Origin: Paucidesulfovibrio longus DSM 6739
Lineage (GTDB): Bacteria; Desulfobacterota; Desulfovibrionia; Desulfovibrionales; Desulfovibrionaceae
Direction: 5' to 3'
Length of the DNA stretch: 64,000 bases
NCBI RefSeq assembly: GCF_000420485.1
Contig: NZ_ATVA01000012.1
Coordinates: forward strand, 455,019 to 519,018
This document shows positions 43,058 through 51,114 of this stretch, piece after piece. The position numbers and the translations under genes were made by a program. The notes under the pieces were generated by a model. That model had not been told where the DNA came from. It did no database searches and saw only the letters and a list, made by a program, of their open reading frames with translations. Numbering within the stretch: position 1 is the stretch's first letter; the number at the start of each line of letters is the position of its first letter.

Positions 43058-43833
43058 GCTCCGGCTCGGCCGCTTCGGGAAAGGCCGATCTTTTCGCCGA
43101 GCACGCGCAGCAGGAAAAGAGGATTGCCGAGCACGTAGCGCCGGAACAGTCGCCGGGGCTCCAGACGGAGTCGCCAGAGCCACTCCATGCCGTTCTCGCG
43201 CATCCATTCCGGGGCGCGCGGCTTGAGGCCCGCGATCCATTCGAAGGCCGCCCCGGCGGTCATGATCACCGGAGGCTGCAACGCGTCCCGGTTCTCGGCG
43301 ATCCAGCGCTCCTGCAAGGGCATTCCCAGGCCGACCACGAGGATGTCCGCGCCGCTGGCGTTGATTTCCCGGACCACGTCCTGGTTTTCCGGCGAGTCGG
43401 TTTCCTTTTGGAAATAGCCGTGCCGGGTTCCCGCGATCTTCAGGCCGGGATTGGCCGCGTGGAGCACGTCCGCCGCGCTGCGGGCCACGCCGGGCGCGTT
43501 GCCCAGCAGATAGAGCGAGAAGTCTTTCCGCGCGCAGAAGCGGGCCAGACTGTGCCCAAAGTCCGCCCAGGTCAGCCGCTCCGTGGGGCGATGGCCGAGA
43601 ATCTTGGCGGCCAGGGCCACGCCGGCTCCGTCCAGCCGGACGATTTCCGCGGCGTTGATGGTTTCGCGCAGGGCCTTGTCCGAGCAGCACAGGTTCAGGG
43701 ACTGCACGTTCCCGGAGGCGACCAGGAGCCGGGAGCGGGTCCGGACGCTCTCGCCGATGCGTTCGAGAAGCTCTTCGCCCCGCAAGAGGCTGATCTTGAC
43801 GCCGAGGATGGAAATGTCGCGCGATTCGGGCAT
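43054..43833 (-). CDS. WecG/TagA/CpsF-family (GT26) glycosyltransferase
   Basis: 259-aa GT26 enzyme that adds the second sugar (often ManNAc-type) to a polyprenyl-linked sugar. Motifs: VKISLLRGEELLERI, VASGNVQSLNL, EIVRLDGAGVALAAKILG, LYLLGNAPGVA, ILVVGLGMPLQERWI and MTAGAAFEWIAGLKPRAPEW. It follows the radical SAM gene by 18 bases and closes the wcaJ operon. Its acceptor would be the product of the WcaJ-like enzyme (inference). Confidence 0.93.
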   Translation of the reverse strand: MPESRDISILGVKISLLRGEELLERIGESVRTRSRLLVASGNVQSLNLCCSDKALRETINAAEIVRLDGAGVALAAKILGHRPTERLTWADFGHSLARFCARKDFSLYLLGNAPGVARSAADVLHAANPGLKIAGTRHGYFQKETDSPENQDVVREINASGADILVVGLGMPLQERWIAENRDALQPPVIMTAGAAFEWIAGLKPRAPEWMRENGMEWLWRLRLEPRRLFRRYVLGNPLFLLRVLGEKIGLSRSGRAGA

Positions 43834-43851
43834 GTGGATCGCCGCCTTCGA

Positions 43852-45153
43852 CTAGTTGACGGCGTCCTGGGTGGAAAAGACGCGCAAACGGTCGCGCTGG
43901 GCGGCCCAGGTGCCGTTGGCGTACTCCTCGTTGTAGATCCTGCGGGTGCAGGGCCGGTCGCCTTCGAGCATCCCGTGCCGCGCGAATTCGTCGCGGTAGA
44001 CGTTGATGTAGAGCGTTTCCGGTTTCGTCGTCCGGATCACGGAGAAGGTGTCCAGCTTGTCCCGGTAGGTTTCCTCGGGGTGGGCCACGATGAGGGACAT
44101 GGCGATGGCGATGCCGTACTTGTGGGCGTTGGCGCAGGTGCGGACGATGTTCCGGCTGGTGATGCGTTTGTTGAAGACCTTGAGCATCTTGTCGCTGCCG
44201 CTTTCCGCGCCGATGTACAGCCCGACGCAGCCCGCCCGCGCCATGAGCCGGACGATCTCCTCGTCCGAGGTGGTGTCCGCCCGCGTTTCGCAGGCCCAGG
44301 AAATGTTCAGCCCGTCGCGGATGATCAGCTCGCAGATTTCCACGAGGCGCTTCTTGCTCGCGGGGAAGAAATCCTCGCGGAAGTAGATGCCGTCCACCCC
44401 GTATGTCCGTTGCAGGTAGTGGATGTCGTCCACGACGCGCTCGGCCGAATGGTGGGTCCAGAGGTTGCCCCAGATGTCCCGCACGGAGCAGAAGGAGCAG
44501 CTCATGGGGCAGCTGCGCGAGGTGTTCATGTTGTAGACCTTGCTGACCCCCGCGAAGTTGAACCCGTAGTTGTAGGGGCGGGGCCTGTCCAGGAACAGCT
44601 CGTAGTCGGGCCGGGGAAGCTGGTCGAGATCCTTGATGCGCTGGGTGCGGATCATGCTGTGGGAGGGATACTTGCCTTCGACGACGTCGTTGATGACGTA
44701 TTCCCCCTCGCCCTGGACAACGTAATGCACGCTGTCGGGGATGGAGCCGGGAAACAGCGTCGCATGGGGGCCGCCCACCGAGATCCTGCCCTGGAATCCG
44801 GAAGCGTCGATGGCCTCCACCAGGGCCAGGGTGTCGGAAAAGCAGGGCGTGCTGGCGTAGATGCCGATGAAGTCGAATTCGGAGAAGTCCGCGACCATGG
44901 CGGTGTTGTCGCAGAAACGGTCCAGCAGCTCGACTTCGTGCCCGGCGTTTTTCAGCATGGAGGAGAGGTAGCCGAGGCCCACGGGGAAGCGCTTTTCGGA
45001 CATGCCGAAACCGCCGATGACGCCGTCGATCACGGGCCGGGGCATGAGCACGCTGTAAGGCTTGAACTTCTCCAGGAACGGGAATGCCTGTTTCAGCGTG
45101 GTCTTCTTGGAGCGGACCTGCGGTTCGCCGGAGTTGATGAGCAGGATTTTCAT
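43852..45153 (-). CDS. Cobalamin-binding-type radical SAM protein
   Basis: 433-aa protein. The N-terminal ~160 residues form a B12-binding-like Rossmann domain (MKILLINSG, FPVGLGYLSSMLKNAG, ISVGGPHATLFPG). The radical SAM cluster CPMSCSFC is at Cys215, Cys219 and Cys222, followed by a TIM-barrel with GLYIGAESGSDKMLKVFNKR. Members in polysaccharide loci are thought to modify sugars or lipids, for example by methylation or rearrangement; the substrate here cannot be told. It lies between wcaJ (50 bases upstream) and the GT26 gene on one transcript. Confidence 0.9.
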   Translation of the reverse strand: MKILLINSGEPQVRSKKTTLKQAFPFLEKFKPYSVLMPRPVIDGVIGGFGMSEKRFPVGLGYLSSMLKNAGHEVELLDRFCDNTAMVADFSEFDFIGIYASTPCFSDTLALVEAIDASGFQGRISVGGPHATLFPGSIPDSVHYVVQGEGEYVINDVVEGKYPSHSMIRTQRIKDLDQLPRPDYELFLDRPRPYNYGFNFAGVSKVYNMNTSRSCPMSCSFCSVRDIWGNLWTHHSAERVVDDIHYLQRTYGVDGIYFREDFFPASKKRLVEICELIIRDGLNISWACETRADTTSDEEIVRLMARAGCVGLYIGAESGSDKMLKVFNKRITSRNIVRTCANAHKYGIAIAMSLIVAHPEETYRDKLDTFSVIRTTKPETLYINVYRDEFARHGMLEGDRPCTRRIYNEEYANGTWAAQRDRLRVFSTQDAVN

Positions 45154-45203
45154 GTTTCACCCTTTGTTCGGCGCGCGTCTAAACCCGCCCCGTCAATACG
45201 CGG

Positions 45204-46595
45204 TCAATACGCGTTGCTGCCGATCATGCAGACCGCGGTCCTGCAAATGATCTTGAAATCCAGGGCCAGGGACCAGCGTTGCAGATATTCCAGGTCGTAC
45301 TTGATGCGCATTTCCATCTTTTCGGGCGTGTCGGTTTCGCCGCGGTAGCCGTTGACCTGGGCCCAGCCCGTGATGCCGGGCTTGATCTTGTGGCGGAGCA
45401 TGTACCCGTTGATGCGGGTGCGGAAATGCTCGTTGAGCTTGATGGGATGCGGGCGCGGCCCCACGAGGGACATGGTCCCCTGAAGCACGTTGAAGAGCTG
45501 CGGCAGCTCGTCGATGCTCGTCTTGCGCAGAATCGCGCCGATCCGGGTCACGCGCGGGTCGCCTTTGGTGGCCTGCCGGAACTCGTCGCCCGTGTCGCAG
45601 AGGTCGTTGCGCATGGTTCGAAACTTGAAGACGTTGATGGTCTTGCCGTCGAGTCCGTAGCGGATTTGCTTGAAGAGCACGGGGCCGGGCGAGGAGAGCT
45701 TGACCAGCAGGGCGACCACGAGCAGCAGGGGCGAAAGCAGGATGAGCATGGTCAGGGAGATGATGAAGTCGAAGAGCTGCTTGAAGGCCAGGTTCACGCC
45801 GACGAGCGGTGACTCCCAGAGGGCGATGGCCGAAATGTCGCCCAGGTGCACGCCCCGGCCGGAAATGAGCAGGGCGAAGCAGCTCACGTCGGGCACGAAG
45901 AAGACCGAAGCCGTGGTGTCGCTCAGTCCGGCGGTCAGCTTCTTGATCGTTTCGCCCGCGGTCATGGGCAGGGCGAGGTAGACGATGTCGATGCCGTTCT
46001 TCCGGATATAGTCCAGAGCCTCGTCCGTGCTGCCGAGATAGCTGAACCCGTTGGACTCGTTCTTCTCGTCGTCGAAAAACCCGCGCAGGGCGATGCCCAG
46101 CCAGGCGTTGCCCGTGACCCACTTGCCGAGGCGCGATCCGATGTCTCCGGCGCCGATGATCACGGCGGTCCGCATGTTCCTGCCGTTGCGCCGCAGCCAG
46201 CGGAGCGTCATTCGCTTGGCGAAGCGCTCCAGGCAGAGCAGAACCGGCGTGGTCAAGGCCCAGCTGTAGAAGACGACGCGCGAGTATTCATGCGAAATCT
46301 TGAAGGAAAATCCGAGGACGATGAAGAAAAGGCAGCTGAGGAGAAAGCCGAAGCAGACGTTCTTGTATTCCGCGAGCAGCGGTGTGCCGCGCCAGATGCG
46401 ATACGCTCCGACAAGGTCGAGCGTGATCGGGACGACGAAGAAGATGAGCAAGAGCATTGCCGTCTGGTTCGGTATGCTGGATCTTCCAAGATATAAATAT
46501 GTGATGGCAAAGTATGTCACTATGGCAATAGAGCCTTCCAAAACCTTGTGCATGTAATTCAAAAACGATATTACATCTTTATTTCTCTTGAGCAT
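45204..46595 (-). CDS. wcaJ: Undecaprenyl-phosphate sugar phosphotransferase (WcaJ-like)
   Basis: 463-aa polyprenyl-phosphate hexose-1-phosphate transferase that starts repeat-unit assembly. N-terminal four to five membrane helices precede a nucleotide-binding-like domain (AVIIGAGDIGSRLG). The last helix (FDFIISLTMLILLSPLLLVV) leads into the catalytic domain, with SSPGPVLFKQIRYG, FKFRTM, DELPQLFNVL, SLVGPRP and KPGITGWAQVNGYRG. All catalytic motifs are present. A clear sigma-54 promoter lies 46-61 bases upstream of the ATG, giving a leader of about 35 bases. It is first in the unit wcaJ - radical SAM - GT26. Confidence 0.95.
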   Translation of the reverse strand: MLKRNKDVISFLNYMHKVLEGSIAIVTYFAITYLYLGRSSIPNQTAMLLLIFFVVPITLDLVGAYRIWRGTPLLAEYKNVCFGFLLSCLFFIVLGFSFKISHEYSRVVFYSWALTTPVLLCLERFAKRMTLRWLRRNGRNMRTAVIIGAGDIGSRLGKWVTGNAWLGIALRGFFDDEKNESNGFSYLGSTDEALDYIRKNGIDIVYLALPMTAGETIKKLTAGLSDTTASVFFVPDVSCFALLISGRGVHLGDISAIALWESPLVGVNLAFKQLFDFIISLTMLILLSPLLLVVALLVKLSSPGPVLFKQIRYGLDGKTINVFKFRTMRNDLCDTGDEFRQATKGDPRVTRIGAILRKTSIDELPQLFNVLQGTMSLVGPRPHPIKLNEHFRTRINGYMLRHKIKPGITGWAQVNGYRGETDTPEKMEMRIKYDLEYLQRWSLALDFKIICRTAVCMIGSNAY

Positions 46596-46640
46596 TACTC
46601 ATTCCCCCCTGTGTAATGCGCTTGCATCATACATGGAATG

Positions 46641-46656
46641 AGCAACTACTGTGCCA
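46641..46656 (-). promoter_or_regulatory. Sigma-54 (-24/-12) promoter of the wcaJ unit
   Basis: Minus strand TGGCAC-AGTAG-TTGCT, matching the consensus TGGCAC-N5-TTGCT at every defined position. The predicted start near 46630 leaves ~35 bases to the wcaJ ATG. The sigma-54 activator encoded at 47804-49269 is the nearest candidate regulator. Confidence 0.88.
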
Positions 46657-46759
46657 GTTGTTTGTTGCTGGCGATTAAATTATATTCTCATAAGCCGCTG
46701 TTATGTCGTATTGCTGCTGTTACTAAACGCTCCGTTCCTCCCTGTGCATTCTGAAATTC

Positions 46760-46782
46760 TCGGAGAGATCGAAATTCTCCGA
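46760..46782. repeat. Inverted repeat between UDP-glucuronate decarboxylase and the wcaJ promoter
   Basis: TCGGAGA-N9-TCTCCGA, 7-bp arms, 34 bases past the stop of the decarboxylase gene and ~115 bases upstream of the sigma-54 promoter. No T-tract follows on the minus strand. It could be a weak terminator or an enhancer site for the neighbouring activator. Confidence 0.4.
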
Positions 46783-46815
46783 CAATGGAGTTCGATTTTT
46801 CCGTACCGCCAGATT

Positions 46816-47760
46816 CTACATCGCTCCGAGCATCCGCCTGAAGTATTCGATGGTAACGGCCAGTCCCTGTTCGAGATTCACCGTCGGCTCCCAGCCCATG
46901 ACCTCCCTGGCGAGCCGGATGTCCGGCTTGCGTTGCGTCGGGTCGTTTTCCGGCAGGGGCAGGTGCTCGATCCTGGACGAGGAGCCGGTCAGGGCGATGA
47001 TGCGTTCCGCCAGTTCCAGCACGGTGAATTCGCCGGGATTGCCGAGGTTCACCGGCCCGGTGAAGTCGTCCTTCGTGTCCATGAGCCGGATCAGTCCGCG
47101 CACCAGGTCGTCCACGAAGCAGAAGGAGCGGGTCTGCTTTCCGTTCCCGTAGACCGTGATGGGCTCGTTCTTGAGCGCCTGGATGATGAAGTTGGAGACG
47201 ACGCGCCCGTCGTTCAGGGCCATGCGCGGTCCGTAGGTGTTGAAAATGCGGGCCACCTTGATGCGCAGCCTGTGCTGCCGATGGTAGTCGAAGAAGAGCG
47301 TTTCCGCGCAGCGCTTGCCTTCGTCGTAGCAGGCGCGCGGCCCGATGGGGTTGACGTTGCCCCAGTAGGCTTCGGTCTGGGGGTGTTCGGTGGGGCTGCC
47401 GTAGACTTCGGAGGTGGACGCCTGGAGAATGCGGGCTTTCACGCGCTTGGCCAGGCCGAGCATGTTGATGGCGCCGTGCACCGAGGTCTTGGTCGTCTGC
47501 ACCGGATCCGTCTGATAATGTATCGGCGATGCAGGACAGGCGAGGTTGTATATTTCGTCCACTTCCACGTACAGCGGGAACGTGACGTCGTGTCGCATGA
47601 ACTCGAACTCATTGTTGCACAGCAGGTGTGAGATGTTCTTCTTGCATCCGGTGTAGAAGTTGTCCACGCAGAGCACCTCGTGCCCCTGCTCCAGCAGCGT
47701 TTCGCAGAGGTGAGAACCGAGAAAGCCGCCGCCCCCGGTCACGAGAATACGCTTCTTCAT
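46816..47760 (-). CDS. UDP-glucuronate decarboxylase (UDP-xylose synthase)
   Basis: 314-aa short-chain dehydrogenase-type sugar nucleotide enzyme converting UDP-glucuronate to UDP-xylose. The NAD site is [12 protein letters not shown] at the N-terminus, the catalytic motif is YDEGKR near residue 147 (YxxxK), preceded by [27 protein letters not shown] and [14 protein letters not shown] are typical of UXS rather than of dTDP-glucose dehydratase. It follows the sigma-54 regulator by 43 bases. It implies xylose or a related pentose in the exopolysaccharide. Confidence 0.94.
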   Translation of the reverse strand: MKKRILVTGGGGFLGSHLCETLLEQGHEVLCVDNFYTGCKKNISHLLCNNEFEFMRHDVTFPLYVEVDEIYNLACPASPIHYQTDPVQTTKTSVHGAINMLGLAKRVKARILQASTSEVYGSPTEHPQTEAYWGNVNPIGPRACYDEGKRCAETLFFDYHRQHRLRIKVARIFNTYGPRMALNDGRVVSNFIIQALKNEPITVYGNGKQTRSFCFVDDLVRGLIRLMDTKDDFTGPVNLGNPGEFTVLELAERIIALTGSSSRIEHLPLPENDPTQRKPDIRLAREVMGWEPTVNLEQGLAVTIEYFRRMLGAM

Positions 47761-47803
47761 TTCCTCTCCTGCGGACGTCGCCGCCCTGGTCGCCGGCCCG
47801 GCT

Positions 47804-49269
47804 TCAAACCCTGGCCTTGAGTCTCATGTCGTGCTTCTTGAGCAGCTCGTACAGCCGCGCCTTGGACAACCCCGATATTTCGCATGCTTTTTCCAGCGAG
47901 CCCTCGCTCGCCTCTATGAGCGCCTTGAAATAATGATCCTCGACCCGCTCCACGGTCACGTTGCGGGTGTATTTGTAGTCCGGAAGGGATTCCTTGTCCG
48001 CGAGGATGTCTGAAATGTCGATGCCGAGCGTCCCGGACTCCCTGCCGTCGGGGAGAATCGCGTCCATGCGGACATGCGGGTCCGTCACGTTGTTGCGGAC
48101 GTTGTGCACGCGGATTTCGAGCGGCAGGTGCTGCACCAGGAGCACGTCCTCGTGCAGCGCGCTTTCGATGGAATAATAGACCGCGTTGATGAGTTCGCGC
48201 ACGTTGCCGGGCCAAGGGTAGTTGGTCATGGCCTTGCGGTAGCAATTGGAAACGGTTTTGCACTGGCCCTTGCGCTCGTCGCAGACGCGCTGGATGTAAT
48301 GGTCCAGCAGCGCGTTGATGTCCGAGGGGCGGCTGCGCAGCGGCGGGATGTTGATGCTGATCCCGGTGAGCCTGTAGTAGAGATCCTGGCGAAACTTGCC
48401 CTTCTCCACCATGGCCTTGAGGTCGCGGTTGGTGGCCGAGATCAGGCAGAAGTCGCTGGTGTATTCCTTGGCCGAGCCGACAGGGCGGAAGCGGCGGTCC
48501 TGAAGCACGCGCAGGAGGGATTTCTGGAGCGAGGGCTTGAGCTCGCCGACTTCGTCGAGGAAGAGCGTGCCGCCGTCCGCAAGCTTGAAGAGGCCTTCCT
48601 GCGCCTCGGTGGCGCCGGTGAAGGCCCCCTTGACGTGGCCGTACATGATGCTTTCGGCCAGGGTGTCCGGAATGTTCGTGCAGTCCATGACCAGGAAGGG
48701 ACCGTCCTTGCGCGGGCTGTTGCCGTGGATGGCCCGCGAGAGCAGCTCCTTGCCCGTGCCGGTTTCGCCGCTGATGAGCACGCTGATCTTGCCGCTGGCC
48801 GCCTTGGCCGCCGCGTCCAGGGTGGTTTCGAGCTTGAGGCTGTCGCCAATGATGCCGAACCGCTCGAACTTGCAGCTCTTGCCGAAAGAACCGTTGCCGT
48901 TCTTGGTTTCCCGGTAGCGCATGGCCCGCGTGACCGTGATTTCGATCTGGCGGTTCGAGCAGGGCTTGATGAGGTAGTCCCAGGCTCCGTGCATGATGGC
49001 GGATTCCGCGTGGTCCGCGGACTTGCTGTCGGAAATGACGATGACCTGGGGATGGCTGGGCAGGGAGAGCAGGTCGGGAATCTGGTCGATGCGTTGCCGT
49101 CCGGCAGGAACGGCTTGATGAAGACCATGTCGAAGCGGCTGTCGCGGGCCGTGGCGAATCCGTCGTGGAGCGTTTCGCAGCACATGCAGACGTTGCCTTG
49201 CCTTTCGAGCAGGGAGCGTATGGAGGCGCCGCTTTCGGCATCGTCTTCTATGATCAGGAATTGTGCCAT
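47804..49269 (-). pseudogene. Sigma-54 activator with a one-base frameshift in the receiver domain
   Basis: NtrC-type enhancer-binding protein read in two frames. From 49269 the receiver begins MAQFLIIEDDAESGAS and continues to FIKPFLPDGN. At about 49091-49095 the sequence GGCAACGCATCGAC lacks one G compared with the expected GGCAACGGCATCGAC (GNGID). The frame then resumes as IDQIPDLLSLPSHPQVIVIS through to an intact AAA+ domain (ISGETGTGKE, GAFTGA, GGTLFLDEVGE) and Fis-type HTH (ISGLSKARLYELL). With the base restored it would be about 489 aa. The phospho-acceptor position is Lys (FIKPFLPDG), so control by phosphorylation is doubtful. The AAA+ part could be translated alone. The shift may be a sequencing error or phase variation. 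Confidence 0.85.
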
Positions 49270-49768
49270 AGGGTTGCCTGTTCCGGCTTTCGGAAGGTGT
49301 TCGACCTGCGGAGCCGTTGTCCTTCGAAAACGCTTCGTTGTACGGAGCTGTTGAAATGGTATGCGGTAATGTACGTGTTTCTATTCTCCTTTGCTCGCCG
49401 ACATATCCGAAGTACCGCTCATGCCTGTGGCGTTACAAAAGGTCGTCCTCACGCAGTCTTGTTTTTTCATACATTCTGGAAAATCCAGAATAAGGTGCAT
49501 AAGATCGTATACAAGCATCGGCGGTCGGCAAGGTCAATCCGGGCTTCCCCCAATTCCGTCGAGAAGAAGGAGGAGCAAAATCGGGATTCTGTCCCGAGGT
49601 TCAAATGAGATTTTGTTGTGCGAGGGGGGATTTCGTCGGTCGAATACGGGAAAGCCATGGAATTGACCATGGATTCGGGATGTTGTGGAATGCCCTCATC
49701 CCAGGGGGAAACCGGGGGGCTTTCCCGGTTGGGGGGCGTGCGGAATTTGTGCGCGGCAGCGCCTGGGC
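49270..49768. other. Intergenic region between the sigma-54 activator and the Mo-hydroxylase genes
   Basis: 499 bases without a supported gene; it is clearly richer in A+T than its neighbours. It holds the palindrome at 49474-49490 and, at 49710-49730, a 7-bp hairpin (AACCGGG / CCCGGTT) 39 bases beyond the stop at 49769. That hairpin could be a weak terminator of the hydroxylase operon. Confidence 0.5.
49474..49490. promoter_or_regulatory. Perfect palindrome upstream of the sigma-54 activator
   Basis: TTCTGG-AAAAT-CCAGAA, 6-base arms, about 210 bases upstream of the activator start at 49269. It may be an autoregulatory operator. No promoter could be assigned. Confidence 0.4.
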
Positions 49769-50614
49769 TCAGCTCTTCTGCGCGGCTTCCAGCCGGAGCA
49801 CGAGGTTTCCAGCCACTTCCCTGCGATACTCGGCGGATGCGCGCACGTCGCTGATGGGGCGCACTGCTTCGCGCACGCGCCGGGCCGCCGCCGCCAGCGT
49901 TTCGCGTCCCAGGGGCCGCCCTGCGAGCTCGGCCTCTGCCGCGCGGCAGCGCATGGCCGTGGGAGCCACGCTGCCGAAGGCCAGCCGCGCTTCGGCGACC
50001 AGCCCGTTCTCAAGCCGCAGGCACGCGGCCAGGGAGGCCACGGCAATGGCCAGGGAGCGGCGCTTGCCGACCTTCTCGAAGCGCTGGAGCGTCCCTTCGG
50101 GCGGCAGGGGAATGCGCACGGCCAGCACGATTTCGCCCTGCTTCAGGGCCGTGCGGCCCGGTCCGAGCAGAAACTCTTCCGTGGCCAGCGTGCGCGTTTC
50201 GCGTTCGGAGGCCAGCTCCAGCACGGCGTCCAGGGCCAGGAGCGGGGGCAGGCCGTCTCCGGCCGGGGAGGCCGTGCAGAGGTTGCCGCCCAGGCTCGCC
50301 TGGTTGCGGATCAAGGGGGAGCCGAGCTGGCGCAGGGCCTGGTGCAGCAGGGGAAGGCGCGCGGAAACGGCTTCCTCGTCCAGCAGCGCAGTCAGGGGCG
50401 TGGCCGCGCCGATGCGCAGCGCCTCGCCCTGCGCGTCCGCGACGATTTCCACGCCGCGCAATTCCGGAATTCGCTCCAGGCAGCAGATCGGACCGGATTC
50501 GCTGCGGGCTCGCCGCCGCACCAGCAGATCCGTGCCTCCGGCCATGGCCTTGGCTTCCGGCTCGGCCAGCAGGGGCCAGAGCTGCGAAAGAGAGGTCGGC
50601 AGATGCACGCTCAT
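49769..50614 (-). CDS. Molybdenum hydroxylase FAD-binding subunit
   Basis: 281-aa medium subunit of the xanthine dehydrogenase / CO dehydrogenase superfamily. FAD-binding segments are AMAGGTDLLVRRR near the N-terminus, RIGAATPLTALL and RNQASLGGNLCTASPAGDGLPPLLAL, with a C-terminal CO_deh_flav_C domain (FEKVGKRRSLAIAVAS). The start ATG at 50614 overlaps the stop of the [2Fe-2S] gene (ATGA). It is the third gene of the operon, in the order Mo subunit, Fe-S subunit, FAD subunit. Confidence 0.92.
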   Translation of the reverse strand: MSVHLPTSLSQLWPLLAEPEAKAMAGGTDLLVRRRARSESGPICCLERIPELRGVEIVADAQGEALRIGAATPLTALLDEEAVSARLPLLHQALRQLGSPLIRNQASLGGNLCTASPAGDGLPPLLALDAVLELASERETRTLATEEFLLGPGRTALKQGEIVLAVRIPLPPEGTLQRFEKVGKRRSLAIAVASLAACLRLENGLVAEARLAFGSVAPTAMRCRAAEAELAGRPLGRETLAAAARRVREAVRPISDVRASAEYRREVAGNLVLRLEAAQKS

Positions 50615-51114
50615 GCCTCGCCTCCGCTTTGGGGCCGGGAAGGGAGCGGCGCTTCCCCGCGTTCGGCGGCCGCCCGTTCCACCGCCGTGAGAATCCGGCC
50701 GTACCCGGTGCAGCGGCAGAGATTCCCGGAAAGCGCCTCGCGGATTTCCTCGCGCGAGGGGTCGGGGCTGCGTTCCAGCAGGTCGGCGGCGGCCACGATC
50801 ATGCCCGGCGAGCAAAAGCCGCACTGCACGGCTCCGTGCTCGGCAAAGGCGGCCTGGAGCGCGTGGGGGGCCTTGGCCGTGCCCAGCCCCTCGATGGTGG
50901 TCAGGCTTCTGCCGTCCAACTGGGCGGCCAGGGTCAGGCAGGAGAGCCGCGCGCGCCCGTCCAGGAGCACGGCGCAGGCCCCGCATTCCCCGGTGCCGCA
51001 GCCTTCCTTGGTTCCGGTCAGGCCGAGGCGCTCGCGCAGAAGGTCCACGGCGCGCTCGTCGCCGCGCACGTCCAGTTCCGTGCTCTGGCCGTTGAGTTCG
51101 AATCGGATGATCAT
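50611..51114 (-). CDS. Molybdenum hydroxylase [2Fe-2S] subunit
   Basis: 167-aa small subunit with two [2Fe-2S] clusters: the plant-ferredoxin-type site EGCGTGECGACAVLLDG with a later Cys (SCLTLA), and the helical-domain site QCGFCSPGMIVAA with SGNLCRCTGYG. Both cysteine sets are complete. The gene overlaps the Mo subunit gene upstream and the FAD subunit gene downstream by 4 bases each, so translation is coupled. Confidence 0.95.
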   Translation of the reverse strand: MIIRFELNGQSTELDVRGDERAVDLLRERLGLTGTKEGCGTGECGACAVLLDGRARLSCLTLAAQLDGRSLTTIEGLGTAKAPHALQAAFAEHGAVQCGFCSPGMIVAAADLLERSPDPSREEIREALSGNLCRCTGYGRILTAVERAAAERGEAPLPSRPQSGGEA

